Source: Ashinkailepas kermadecensis
Taxonomy: Eukaryota > Arthropoda > Thecostraca > Neolepadidae
Direction of reading: 5' to 3'
NCBI GenBank assembly: GCA_034440615.1
Contig: JAOTOM010004034.1
Span: 137,501-201,500 of the forward strand
Length of the DNA: 64,000 nt
Both the position numbers and the translations under genes were made by a program. Of the stretch, positions 55,375 to 62,399 are shown in pieces; the first letter of the stretch is position 1; each line of letters opens with the position of its first letter. A model generated the notes under the pieces. That model was not told the origin of the DNA, ran no database searches, and saw only the letters and a program-made list of their open reading frames with translations.

Positions 55375-55823
55375 CATATATATATGCCAATTTGAAAGAG
55401 AGTGTTTCATAGTGGCATGGTTATACCTCTAGGTAGGGCCTTGCTCGCTATAAGATGGGTGTGCTTTTGATTCAAATTCCTTCTTTTGCAAGCTTCTTTT
55501 ATAATCACACAGACGAAGGTTCAACCCAAATGGCATGGCCTGTTTTTTTTTCTTTGACACCATGCTCCAGTGGTCACTTCAGTGCTGATCTACTTCCACC
55601 AAGGCTGGCGTGGCATGATCAGACAGATAACATGTGCTGAGGATTCTGTAATGATACACCGCTGTGCCTGGCTGTTGTTCAGGTGCGACTCGTCGAGGAG
55701 CGCTCCGCGTATGGTGCTCGGCGGCTCGCTCTTCTCGCGCCACTCGCGGGTTCGGTTCTCGGGCCGCACCGAGAAGGAGGTGGCTCGGCAGCCGGTGCGC
55801 CGAGACCCGCCGCAGTTCTCCAG
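33694..55823 (+). CDS. FRMD5-like: FRMD5-like FERM-domain protein, 8 exons, 3' incomplete
   Basis: Eight exons (93, 105, 43, 177, 239, 168, 89 and 141 bp) join through GT-AG introns with matching phases (0, 0, 1, 1, 0, 0, 2) into an uninterrupted frame of 351 codons plus two bases. In order they give the F1 ubiquitin-like lobe (exons 1-3), the F2 helical lobe (4-5), the F3 PH-like lobe (6-7) and the FERM-adjacent segment with the RFSGRTEKEV signature and the PPQFSR boundary (exon 8). The family is FRMD3/FRMD5 (Drosophila CG5022-like), which links membrane proteins to the cortical cytoskeleton. F1, F3 and the adjacent segment match well. F2 is unusual, with a Gly run (exon 5) replacing the usual LGDY...GYxS stretch. 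The C-terminal exons were not found. Start at ATG 33694 is the best in-frame choice, but an upstream exon is possible. Confidence 0.85.
33840..34200. repeat. Inverted repeat with CRE-like sites and a TTAGG core, in intron 1
   Basis: The arms (about 33883-34007 and 34076-34200) are roughly 125 nt and inverted, with about ten differences. Each arm contains two TGACGTCAC-type boxes (cAMP-response-element-like 8-mers; one is decayed to TGATGTCAC) spaced about 22 bp. The spacer is TTAGG/TTATG-type pentamers. It starts about 100 bp after the exon 1 donor. It may be a foldback element; regulatory activity is inference. Confidence 0.7.
34201..34944. other. Intron 1 sequence, unassigned
   Basis: No further element recognised. 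An open minus-strand frame (34791-34387) lacks a domain. The block CCTCATTTGACCCTGAAGAC with ATTGACCT near 34592 also occurs near 52858, inside the foldback element at 52123-53020, so this is a dispersed repeat. Confidence 0.45.
34945..35045 (-). repeat. tRNA-like sequence (SINE head or tRNA pseudogene)
   Basis: On the minus strand TGGCGCAGTTGGTTAAGGCG (A-box type) is followed by an anticodon-like arm, a GGGTTCGAATC B box (about 34968-34978) and a T run (34949-34953) as pol III terminator. The acceptor stem does not pair and the T-stem has a mismatch, so it is not a functional tRNA gene by eye. Best read as a tRNA-derived SINE head. Confidence 0.55.
35160..35388. repeat. Dispersed repeat unit (CTCTGCAAATGATTRCTTTTC family)
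   Basis: Starts with CCACTCATTTTCTCTGCAAATG and continues through CTGGTGTGTCACAGACGTGA to the start of the adjacent SINE. Similar units are at 46898-47120 (plus) and, inverted, at 47690-47830 and 47880-48160. It lies directly 5' of the tRNA-derived sequence, as if both formed one composite element. Confidence 0.6.
35389..35510 (+). repeat. tRNA-derived SINE, plus strand
   Basis: GGACGAGTGGTCCAGGGG contains a consensus A box (TGGTCCAGGGG, 35398-35408). A short stem-loop follows, then a B-box-like GTTTGAGTCC (about 35443-35452) flanked by GTGAG and CCCAC that pair as a T arm. A tRNA-unrelated body (CTACTCTTCGCCCGCGACCA) follows. A 5'-shortened inverted copy is at 39452-39538. Confidence 0.7.
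35535..35720. repeat. Dispersed repeat unit ending in TTAGG repeats
   Basis: AAGGCTGGAACTTCCTTACA...GATTCTGGTTTTCTGGTTAGGTTAGG matches 46575-46680, 47130-47290 and, inverted, 47600-47700 and 47880-47930. It ends in three TTAGG units. Part of the same composite repeat family as 35160-35510. Confidence 0.6.
36551..38323 (+). pseudogene. pogo-like DDD transposase with one in-frame amber stop
   Basis: The frame from ATG 36551 runs 396 codons to TAG at 37739-37741, then continues in the same frame to TAG at 38321-38323, about 590 codons. The N-terminus shows the second half of a pipsqueak-type HTH (KDNSVPYETLRPHI), then a CENP-B-like second HTH (LTTAEEQKLVEVI...WLSRFKARH). The DDE_1 catalytic core has Asp150 (NLDETG), Asp262 (IYDGHGSH) and Asp298 (QPLDVAVF), a D-35-D spacing typical of pogo/Tigger. 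A Lys/Glu-rich region with ETSDEDE and a C-terminal FVIVKLDKKKFLAQV domain follow the stop. The first half of the HTH is missing, so a 5' exon or truncation is likely. A single stop and preserved codon bias suggest recent activity or readthrough. Confidence 0.85.
38296..38580 (+). repeat. Tandem duplication of the pogo stop codon and 3' UTR
   Basis: TCGTCGGCGACGTCCGTGAT followed by CTCAACTAG...GCAGGGCATTCCGAAC at 38296 recurs in diverged form at about 38466 (TCGTCTGCGAAGTCAGTGAC). The offset is about 170 bp. Only the first copy follows the open frame. Confidence 0.6.
39452..39538 (-). repeat. tRNA-derived SINE, minus strand, A box lost
   Basis: Reverse complement of the 35389-35510 SINE body and T arm: CTCACGCTGATTGGTCGCGG ... 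GACTCAAGCCCACAATCTTT. The copy stops before the A box, replaced by unrelated sequence. Confidence 0.65.
39763..39867 (+). CDS. FRMD5-like: FRMD5-like exon 2 (FERM F1)
   Basis: Encodes GKENGQFLIDQVCAHLDLVE and KEYFGLCFEDINRTK, matching the FERM F1 helix and the YFGL-type strand. Acceptor TATGTTCTGCAG, donor AAG|GTAATT. It is 105 bp, phase 0 at both ends, fitting exons 1 and 3. Confidence 0.88.
40322..40700. repeat. 192-bp tandem duplication in intron 2
   Basis: 40322-40513 and 40514-about 40700 are near-identical (CTCAATTGTCTTTCATTCAC ... GTGGTGCAYGCTGCCTACTT). The second copy diverges after CTTAGC. This explains the 167-codon minus-strand frame with an internal repeat. Confidence 0.9.
41727..41769 (+). 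CDS. FRMD5-like: FRMD5-like exon 3 (43-bp exon)
   Basis: Encodes EWLEPTKQILKQVK plus one base. This is the WL-P-K-I-KQ block at the end of F1 in the family. Acceptor TTCCATTTTAAG, donor AAAG|GTAAGA in phase 1, which agrees with exon 4. Automated predictors could miss an exon this short. Confidence 0.85.
41770..43500. other. Intron 3
   Basis: No gene recognised. The end of the intron (43430-43490) holds the palindromic CGCTTTGGTCAAAGCG and the block GCGCCCTTAAACCCAAATAA, which also occurs in related form near 17885, 47395 and 48190, so a short dispersed repeat sits just upstream of exon 4. Confidence 0.5.
43501..43677 (+). CDS. FRMD5-like: FRMD5-like exon 4 (end of F1, F2 start)
   Basis: After a split Gly codon it encodes MWPMVLSFRVKFYPGWPERL, QEELTRYQVYLQLRRDLRAG and RLTASDEEAAQLAALVLQ. 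The FRVKFYP block and the LTRY-x3-LQ-x2-RDL helix are FERM hallmarks. Acceptor CCCTCGACAG, donor CAAG|GTAGAG in phase 1. Confidence 0.9.
43678..44970. other. Intron 4, with a dispersed repeat near its start
   Basis: 43855-43990 matches 31370-31500. A C tract lies near 44778-44789. No other element is recognised before the exon 5 acceptor duplication. Confidence 0.5.
44971..45327 (+). repeat. 125-bp tandem repeat duplicating the exon 5 acceptor
   Basis: Units at 44971-45095, 45096-45220 and 45221-about 45327 are near-identical. Each contains GTGCCGCCGCAG followed by TGGAGACGG, the exon 5 acceptor and first bases. The equivalents of the exon 5 start are 45054 and 45179; the true start is 45304. 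The first two units continue to GAGCTGTAATGACAGG, so splicing to them meets TAA after about eight codons. Only the third runs into the open exon. Confidence 0.9.
45304..45542 (+). CDS. FRMD5-like: FRMD5-like exon 5 (FERM F2)
   Basis: With a split Val codon it encodes ETDDCELELDASGGGGGEYP, then QAYPWLVSPHGDTAWLQQRL, LQLHCCSRRRLSPSQAEMAL and LKRAAQLDLYGLRLQPFK. The last block is the family LETYGVDPHPCK equivalent. The N-terminal part is unusual: a Gly run and an acidic segment replace the conserved LGDY-x-P...GY-S stretch. The exon is strongly GC-rich. Donor AAG|GTGTGA in phase 0. Confidence 0.8.
45543..46557. other. Intron 5, first part
   Basis: The donor-proximal part has degenerate repeats of CAGCCCTTCAAGGTGTGAA: 45530-45548 and again 45587-45604, with weaker copies near 45645 and 45680. 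This looks like another small expansion of a donor-containing segment. No gene recognised. Confidence 0.5.
46558..48180. repeat. Cluster of dispersed repeat units in both orientations
   Basis: Units of the family seen at 35160-35720 lie in plus orientation at about 46558-46750 and 46898-47300, and inverted at about 47580-47830 and 47870-48160. Shared blocks include GCAGGAAGTTCCTTGC, TCTGCAAATGATTACTTTTC and GTGTGTCAGACGTGATAAAG. Between them TTATTCGGGTTTTATGGCAC (47389) and TTATTTGGGTTTTAGGGCAC (48192) repeat a second short element. The inverted arrangement could form a large hairpin. Confidence 0.65.
48181..49868. other. Intron 5, unassigned part
   Basis: No gene recognised. Frames of about 100 codons at 48196-48501 and 48606-48944 lack domains. 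Confidence 0.45.
49869..50870. repeat. 505-bp tandem duplication in intron 5
   Basis: Copy 1 (49869-50373) and copy 2 (50374-about 50870) are about 97 percent identical by eye, starting at CGGGTGTACGGATATATTGC. Both contain CCACTCAGTTTCTCTGAAAA, an end motif of the dispersed repeat family. The low divergence suggests a recent event. Confidence 0.92.
51589..51756 (+). CDS. FRMD5-like: FRMD5-like exon 6 (FERM F3)
   Basis: Encodes DQRGNAVSLGLNYRGISVIQ, DYRRTHLFRWQDVQKLNFEN and KMFIVHLMFTEDSRAK: the PH-like F3 lobe with the F-x-W-x-x-V-x-KL-x-F pattern. Acceptor CCTGTGTTTCAG, donor AAG|GTTGGT. 168 bp, phase 0 both ends. Confidence 0.9.
52123..53020. mobile_element. Foldback-like element with GC-rich inverted ends, in intron 6
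   Basis: GCACGCGCACTGGAGGGGGG at the left and CCCCCCTCCAGTGCGCGTAA at the right are inverted repeats of about 30 bp, each followed internally by a self-complementary GGCGGAATCCGCC-type block. The interior (0.9 kb) holds no recognised gene but shares CCTCATTTGACCTTGAATA with sequence near 34592. Confidence 0.6.
53630..54450. repeat. 21-bp minisatellite in intron 6
   Basis: About 28 units of GTGTGACGGGGCACCAGTATG, with T/G variation (AGTATG or AGTGTG) and occasional GATGCACC variants. Edges (53500-53760 and 54350-54540) degrade into longer, diverged units. The period is 21, so all frames stay open on both strands, giving false proteins of up to 368 codons with 7-residue repeats. The array ends about 150 bp before exon 7. 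Confidence 0.97.
54600..54688 (+). CDS. FRMD5-like: FRMD5-like exon 7 (FERM F3 end)
   Basis: Encodes TRRTMGFKSDSVLKCRYFWR and HATEHRLFFT (last codon split). This is the GFK...C-x-x-LW-x2-x2-EHx-FF helix closing the F3 lobe in the family. Acceptor GATTATCTACAG, donor CTTCAC|GTGAGT in phase 2, joining to exon 8 as a Thr codon. Confidence 0.85.
54624..54775 (+). repeat. 76-bp tandem duplication of the exon 7 3' end and donor
   Basis: 54624-54699 is repeated exactly, or nearly so, at 54700-54775, from AGTGATTCGGTGCTCAAATG through ACGTGAGTAACAG. A second donor therefore lies at 54765. The second copy is preceded by AACAG with a pyrimidine-rich segment (CCGCCTCTTCTTCAC) just upstream, so 54700-54764 could be a 65-bp alternative exon in the same frame, eight codons shorter. 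Confidence 0.93.
54776..55682. other. Intron 7, with a TA microsatellite
   Basis: TA dinucleotides fill about 55328-55385. No other gene or element is recognised. Confidence 0.6.
55683..55823 (+). CDS. FRMD5-like: FRMD5-like exon 8 (FERM-adjacent region)
   Basis: Completes Thr, then encodes CDSSRSAPRMVLGGSLFSRH, SRVRFSGRTEKEVARQPVRR and DPPQFSR (last codon split). The LFS...RFSGRTEKEV block is the FERM-adjacent signature of FRMD3/FRMD5-type proteins, and the PP-x-x-x-R exon border agrees with the family. Acceptor CTGTTGTTCAG, donor CCAG|GTGAGA in phase 2. The next exon was not found. Confidence 0.87.
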
Positions 55824-55998
55824 GTGAGACCCGCCGCAGTTCTCTAGGTGAGACTCACCAGTTCTCCAGGTGAGATTCGCCACAGTTATTTAAGTAAGAC
55901 TCGTCTAAGTTCTTCAGGTGATACTCGCCAACGTTTGACAGGTGAGATCCGCAACAGTTTTCCAGGTGAGAGCCACCGCAGTTATCCAGGGGCAAGAC
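55800..55998 (+). repeat. 24-bp minisatellite of the exon 8 donor site
   Basis: Units like GACCCGCCGCAGTTCTCCAG followed by GTGA repeat with GT donors at 55824, 55848, 55870, 55894, 55918, 55942 and 55966, plus a decayed one at 55990. Spacing is 24 bp except one of 22. Each unit keeps AG|GTGAG or AG|GTAAG. Reading past the first donor meets TGA at once (AGG TGA), so only the first supports a longer protein. Confidence 0.93.
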
Positions 55999-55999
55999 C

Positions 56000-57050
56000 T
56001 GGACCATGTACCTGCATTTCGCACTGGATAGCAGGAATGTCATTGTTAAAATGAATTATGCGAATTATATTAACATTGGTAAAATGCATGCATCCAGTCA
56101 TCCATCCACAGTCATGACGATAATTCGGCTGCAATGGGTTAACATAATTTATCACACAACTCTACAGGCGCCAATCGCATCGTTAAAACAAATCATGCAG
56201 GCTGTAATCACAGAAGACAGCTTTGTAGGAAGAAAATAAATTTTAAAACATCATTCCTCCCATTTAATATGGGGCATCGGTGTTGTTTTGTATGCTTGTG
56301 AGGGGGAATTTACCCCCGCAATGTTGGCTTTGCTCCATGGGCGTAAGTTCTGAAAATTATTGAGAGACAAGTAACGCACCCATATTTGCGTCAAGGGGAG
56401 GGGGCAAACGTATTTGGAGGGGGTCCAACTACTGAATACAGTCTTCCGATTTCGACCACTATTTTGTCAAAGGGGAACTTTTTAAATAAAATAATTAGTG
56501 ATCAACTGAATTATCCTGTGGAGGGGCCTAATCTACCACTATCGTTTCTGATTCGTCGGATTTCAACCCTAGCTCCCACAACCTGTTCAAATGTATTCTT
56601 TTGGTATTCCTTGATAAGTCACCTCGCACTGCTGAAATTACACCTGCACAAATCACTTTCAAATTTAAAATTTTCCAATTTCAGACATTCCAGTTCATAG
56701 TGCCCGGTCGCCACGACGCCAACGCTAGTGCACGTGCACACCCATCTTGCGCATTCGGCGCATTCGCCACACTTCGTGCGATGCTACGGATTCTGCTGGG
56801 CCTCCTACGCTTTGTTAATTGCTGCCACATGATAGACTTACGCTATATCTGACGTGATAAAATGCTTCGTATGGTCATTCGCTGCGAAAATTAGATTAAT
56901 TAAATTCGATCATTAGTTCCCTTCTTACAATATATTATGGTGAAAAAATGCGGATACCCGCTGAGCTTTGATGCACCTCATATCTTTGATTAAACATGCT
57001 TCCAGGTTGGCTACCGAACCGAAGCCCTGCCTGAGTGTACTTCTTTGGAC
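56000..57050. other. Downstream intron or intergenic stretch
   Basis: No exon of the FRMD5-like gene or other gene recognised. 56360-56480 (AGGGGAGGGGGCAAACGTATTTGGAGG) resembles the interior of the element at 5907-6563 (around 6020-6120), so a related decayed copy is likely here. Confidence 0.45.
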
Positions 57051-58930
57051 CCGTTTCGTATTTCTTCGTCTACGGATGTGTCCTAAGGTTCCAATTCATT
57101 TTTGTTAGAGGCCCAACGCATTTTCGAAAACCCTACTCGTTTTAGGGTTTGTTGCTTTTTTGCGCACCGAATATTTTTTTTTTTGTCGGGGCGCTTTCAA
57201 AGATCTCGATGTGTTTACTTAGTGCCCGGTATTTTTGTTCGTTTTGGGATCATGTTGCTTTTTGCGGCCCCAGCCTCTTTTCAGGCCCTGGTGCGGTCAT
57301 ATGGCTGTGTGCCTTGAGAGCTTCCGGTGTTTTTGTTTTTTGTTTTTTTAGTGTTCCCGGTATATATAGTTACGGCTACACCGCATGTTTTCGGACCCTG
57401 CCACTTTTTACGAGACTGCGCTTTGAAGGGCCAGTCGCATTTTCGGTCCCTGTTGTGCTCTTAGGGTCCCGCTGTGTTTATTTGGGGCTTCTGACGCACA
57501 TTTGTGGGGCCCCAGTACGATTTTGAGGCTTCGGTGCGATTTTTGCTGGGTCCCAGCGCGACTTATCGCGCCCAGGCGCGTGGTTCCGGGACCCAACGCC
57601 AGTTATCTGGGCTCAACGCGATTTTGTGGATCTCTTCTGAATTTTCTTTAACTTCCGAATCCCGCCCTGATTTTTCGAGTCCCTGGTGCCATGTCTTTGT
57701 ATCTCACTTCGATTTTCTTCAAGCTCCGGTATGTTTTTCGATGCCGTACGCGATTTGTCAAGGCATCTGATGACATGTTCGGTGCTCCAGAACCATTGTC
57801 CTGACCCGGACTTTTTTGCAATCCCTCCTGATTTTGGAGGGCTCCGGCTTTATTCTTCGGATACCGATGGAACTTTGGGGGTCACACGGTGCCTATGTGG
57901 GGCCATAGACGCCAATTGTTGGCAGCCTCGACGTTAATTTTTGATGCCGAGACCAAATATTTGGTACTACCGATGGGTCCGAGCGCGACATTTTTGGTAC
58001 TACCGAATTGTGGGTCCGAGCGCGAAATTTGGTGGGACCGGTTCGAGTTTGCGGGGCGCGTTGTACTTAGCTGTGACCCCAACGCGATCTTGGCGGTTCC
58101 TGTTGCAGATTTTCGTGCCTCGGAGCGAGTTTTCTGGGGCCCGACGTATTTACTTTGAGCCCCTACGCGAATTCTGGTGGACCGACGCGAATTTTTCTGG
58201 TCCCAGCGCGACTTTTGGGGGCCTCGGCTCGATTCTTGGGAGCATATCCCTCTTAGGAGGGAGGGGCCATTTGCCCTTTGATATGTCACTGCGGCCACCG
58301 AAGGAGTTCTATTTTTTTCTATAGGTCCTTACGTGATATTTTTGGGTGCTGGTACGATTCTTCGGTCTCCAGGTGCGATTTTTTCGGTGCCCTGACACGT
58401 TTTTTTCCCAGTGCCCAACTGGTTTTGCGGGGACTTTGACCCGCTTTTTTGGGGGCGCAGAGTGACATTCCGGTTGATAATTGATTTTTTGGGGCAGCAG
58501 CAACCTTTGGGGTCCAGGCGCGACTTTTTTGGTCCACAGTGAGATTTTCGAAGGTTGCGACGCGACTTTTTTAGTCCAGTGTAATCTTTTGTGTCCCGAC
58601 GTCATTTGCTTGGATCCCTAGCGCGAGTTTTAGCGACCTCGACACTTTGTGGGTGTCCAATACGTTTTGGATGCTTTTAGTGTCATTGTTGGGGCACAAG
58701 AGTGATTATCCATGTCCGGATTGTTTTTTGTTGCCCCGGCTTCATTTGTGTCTAAATGACACTGTTGGGGAACGGTACGACTTATCGTGCCCCTAGCGTG
58801 ATTTTCATGATCCGGGCGTGCATTTTTGGTACCCATAGGCTCAGCGAGATTTTCAGGGGCCCCGGCCGGATCTTTTGGGCCCATGTCGTGATTTTCAAGT
58901 ACCCCGGCACGACTCCTGCCATTTCAGATG
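57051..58930. repeat. Degenerate satellite-like region, GCGCGATTTT type
   Basis: Consists of loosely spaced units of about 25-45 bp built around CGCGATTTTnnGGGGCCC, with CCGGTGCGATTTTT and CAGCGCGACTTT variants. No unit is conserved enough to count copies by eye. Protein-length open frames here result from composition. It grades into the next region. Confidence 0.7.
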
Positions 58931-59880
58931 CTTCTAGCAAATTATAGACCTCCTCTCGCGTATTAGGGGTCTCGTCTCATTTCCTGGAGCTTCTTTACCG
59001 GTTTCGGACGTCTACTCGTCCGTCCTACCCTCCTCCATATTCAATGGTCCTCCTCTCCCGTTTTGGAGGACCTCCTCCCACATCCTGGGGCCCCTTTAAC
59101 ATGGCATGGGACTTCCTCTCATGTTCCAGGGGCATCCTCTGCCAAATTAGGGGCCTCCTGCCACGCCTCGTAGGCCTCCTCCTTTGTCCTCGCAAAGCTT
59201 ACCCGTCTTGAGGGGATCTTCAATTTTTGAAACCTCGCCTCCTTCCATACCTGCTACCTACCACTCCCATTTTAAGGGCCTTCTCTCATTTCCTGGGAAT
59301 TCCTTCCGGTCTTCGGGGCCTCATTCGGCCCTGGAGACCCTCCTACTCCATCTCGAGGGACTCCTCTCGAGTCCGGCAGGGGCCTCCTGTTTTCTTTTGA
59401 GGCTTTCTTTTTTAAATTAGGGGCCTCCTCTCACGTCTTCGGGGCCTCCTGTTCCGCGTTTTGATTCTATCTTTTCCCATTTTAAGGTTGGCCTCTTATC
59501 TCCTGGTGGACTCCTGTTCTCTCTTAGGTGGCTCCTCTTCCAAATTACACGCAACCTTTCCTATCTCAGTTACCTGGTCATTTCCTGGGGACCTTCTTAC
59601 CCGTCTTGAAGCCTTCTTTCTCGCCTGGGAGCCATCCCACTTATCTAATGGCCATTCTCTCCTATTTTAGGGGCTTCCTCGTGCATCATAGGGTCTCTTT
59701 CCAATCTTATATCGTCCTCTTCCAAATTAGGTGCTTCCTGCCACTTTTCTGGATTATCCTTTTCTATCTTGGTGGAACCTTACCCGTTTCGGGGACTGCT
59801 TTTACGTCTCCGAAACCTCATCTCATATCCACTGGCTTTCTCTTCCGTCTTAGGGCCTTCTCTCATTTTCTGAGGTCTGC
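58931..59880. repeat. Degenerate satellite-like region, GGGGCCTCCTCTC type
   Basis: Units of about 30-50 bp around AGGGGCCTCCTCTCACGT, with strand asymmetry (pyrimidine-rich plus strand). Transitional between the GCGCGATTTT region and the 21-bp array. Confidence 0.7.
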
Positions 59881-61480
59881 CTTCCCGTATTGGGGCCTCC
59901 TTTGCAATCCTGGGGGCCTCCTTTGCAATCCTGAGGGCCTCCTTTGCAATCATGGGGGTCTCCTTTGCAATCCTGGGGCCTCTTTTGCAATCATGGGGGC
60001 CTCCTTTACAATCCTGTGGGCTTCCTTCGCAATCCTGAGGGCCTCCTTTGTAATCCTAGGGGCCTCCTGTGCAATCCTGGAGCCTCCTTTGCAATCCTGG
60101 AGGCCTCGTTTTGCAATCCTGTGGGTCTCCTTTGCAATCCTGGAGTCCTCCTTTGTAATCCTGGGGGCCTCCTTTGCAATCCTGGTGCCTGCTTTGCAAT
60201 CCTGGAGTCCTCCTTTGTAATCATGGGGCCTCCTTTGCAATCCTGAGGCCTCCTTTGCAATCCTGGTGTCCTCTTTTGCAATCCTGAGGGCCTCCTTTGC
60301 AATCCTGGAGTCCTCCTTTGTAATCATGGGGGCCTCCTTTGCAATCCTTGGGCATCCTTTGCAATCCGGGGGGGGCTCCTTTGCAATCCTGGGGCCTTCT
60401 TTGCAATCCTGGGGGCCTCCTTTTCAATCCTGGGGTCTCCTTTGTAGTCCTGGGGGCCTCCTTTGTAATCCTGGAGGCCTCCTTTGCAATCCTGGGGGCC
60501 TCCTTTGCAATCCTGGGGGCCTACTTTGCAATCCTGGGGCCTCCTTTGCAATCCTGGGGCTTCCTTTGCATTCCCGGGGGCCTCCTTTGCAATCCTGGAG
60601 TCCTCCTTTGTAATCCTGGTGGCCTCCTTTGTAATCCTGGGGCGTCCTTTGTAATCCTGGGACCTCCTTTGCAATCCTGGGGGCCTCCTTTGCAATCCTG
60701 TAGTCCTCCTTTGAAATCCTGGTGGTCTCCTTTGCAATCCTGGGAGCCTCTTTTGCAATCCTGGGGCCTCCTTTTCAATCCTGGGGGCCTCCTTTGTAAT
60801 CCCGGAGGCCTCCTTTGCAATCCTGGGGGCCTCCTTTGTAATCCTGGAGGCCTCCTTTGCAATCGTGAGGGCCTCCTTTGCATTCCTGGGGGTCTCCTTT
60901 GCAATTCTGGAGTCCTTCTTTGCAAACCTGGGGGCCTCCTTTGCAATCCTGGGGGGCCTCCTTTGCAATCCTGGGGGCCTCCTTTTCAATCCAGGGGGCC
61001 TCCTTTGTAATCATGGAGGCCTCCTTTGCAATCCTGGGGCCTCCTTTGCAATCTTTGGGGCCTCCTTTTCAATCATGGGGCCTCCTTTGTAATCATGGAG
61101 GCCTCCTTTGCAATCCTGGTGGCCTCCTTTGCAATCCTGTGGGCCTCCTTTGTAATCCTGGAGGCCTCCTTTGCAATCCTGGGGGCCTCCTTTTCAATCC
61201 TGGGGGCCTCCTTTGTAATCCTGGAGGCCTCCTTTGCAAACCTGGGGGCCTCCTTTGCAATCCTGGGGGCCTCCTTTGCAATCCTAGGGGGCCTCCTTTT
61301 CAATCCAGGGGGCCTCCTTTGTAATCATGGAGGCCTCCTTTGCAATCCTGGGGGCCTCCTTTTCAATCCAGGGGGCCTCCTTTGTAATCCTGGAGGCCTC
61401 CTTTGCAATCCTGGGGGCCTCCTTTGCAGTCCTGGGGGTATCCTTTGCATTCCTGGGGGCCTCCGTGCCAATTGTTGGCA
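59881..61480. repeat. Homogeneous 21-bp minisatellite, about 75 units
   Basis: GGGGGCCTCCTTTGCAATCCT is repeated with small variants (TTTGTAATC, CTTTTCAATC, ATGGGG, CTGGAGT). Indels of one base shift the frames, which is why many frames stay open on both strands. These are not genes. Higher-order units of several 21-mers may exist (for example around 60970-61100 and 61290-61390). Confidence 0.97.
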
Positions 61481-61720
61481 CTCTCGTGATTTCTGTGGCC
61501 TCCTATCCTCTCCTAGTGACTCCTTCTTCAAATTAGGGGCCTCCTCTCACGTCTTGGAGGCCTCCTCTCGTGTCTCGTCGGCCTCATTGCTCACTTTTTT
61601 CCGGTGCATTTCCGGATAGGGGCCTCCTCAAATTTCAGGGGGGGCGGCGCCCCCTGTTTGACGGCAGGGGGCGGCTGCCCCCCCTGCCCCCCCGGTGGCG
61701 ACGCCCTTGTATCTATGCAA
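61481..61720. repeat. End of the satellite block
   Basis: Degenerate GGCCTCCT units continue to about 61640, then end in a GC-rich block with GGGGGCGGCTGCCCCCCCTG-type inverted composition. Confidence 0.6.
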
Positions 61721-62185
61721 TAACTGCTACAGAAGAGCTTTCGTGATGCCAAAATGGTGCCATCTCACGGTAGTATATATGGCTTGCAAGGGTATGCTTT
61801 ATTGTTATTTATTGATCATATTATCACAGGCTAGGTAGGGTTGGGTTGGATCTTTTTCGTGAGCTACTACTCTTCATTTACATAGGTATCGATTTCTTCT
61901 TTGGTACAACATCAAAATATTGTTTTTGAAAGCAGAATGGCTGCGAATGATTTTCGAGTCAAGATGTCTTCCACATTCTGGTTGGCAGTGCCTCACAAAA
62001 TTAGTGAACTTCGGCTTGGATGAATCCTGCCAGTGTGTAGTTTTTGGTTGGTGTCGCTGTCTCCTTCCAATTCAAGCGGTTTGTTCGAAATGTAATAGAG
62101 CCTGCAGGCACCCGGGGCATACATGTCAGCGTGAATGGTATCAAGAGATGGCACAGCGTTGATATTGGATGACTCGGTGTCGGTG
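61721..62185. other. Unassigned spacer
   Basis: No gene or element recognised; frames below 85 codons. Confidence 0.4.
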
Positions 62186-62399
62186 GCGGTGACGCAGCCA
62201 GGTTTATCATAGGGGGGGGGGGGGGGAGGGGTTGACGAAGAAAAATATGATGAAATAGAGAAAGCTTTCGCCGCGTGAAGCTCGCAGAACATTTAGTGTT
62301 TTGCTTGGTGAAAAATTCCTAAATTTGTCTGTAACCTAGTGCGTTTATAGGTGATAAGGGGAGGCCCAGGTGCCTGCCCCTTCTTGGCTGCACCTCTGT
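62186..62399. mobile_element. Short element with GGCGCAGCCA-type inverted ends
   Basis: GGTGACGCAGCCAGG at the left followed by a G tract (62212-62225), and TTGGCTGCACCTCTG at the right (62384-62398). Same family as 18406, 21911 and 30101. Confidence 0.5.

Noticed and set aside
55570..55827. Single-exon 85-codon gene
   Set aside because: Only 55683-55823 matches the FRMD family, with an acceptor and donor at the edges and correct phase. The rest is intron.
59528..61619. Many frames of 100-230 codons on both strands rich in LLCNPGG or GLQRRPP repeats
   Set aside because: Artefacts of the 21-bp array with one-base indels. No protein family is indicated.
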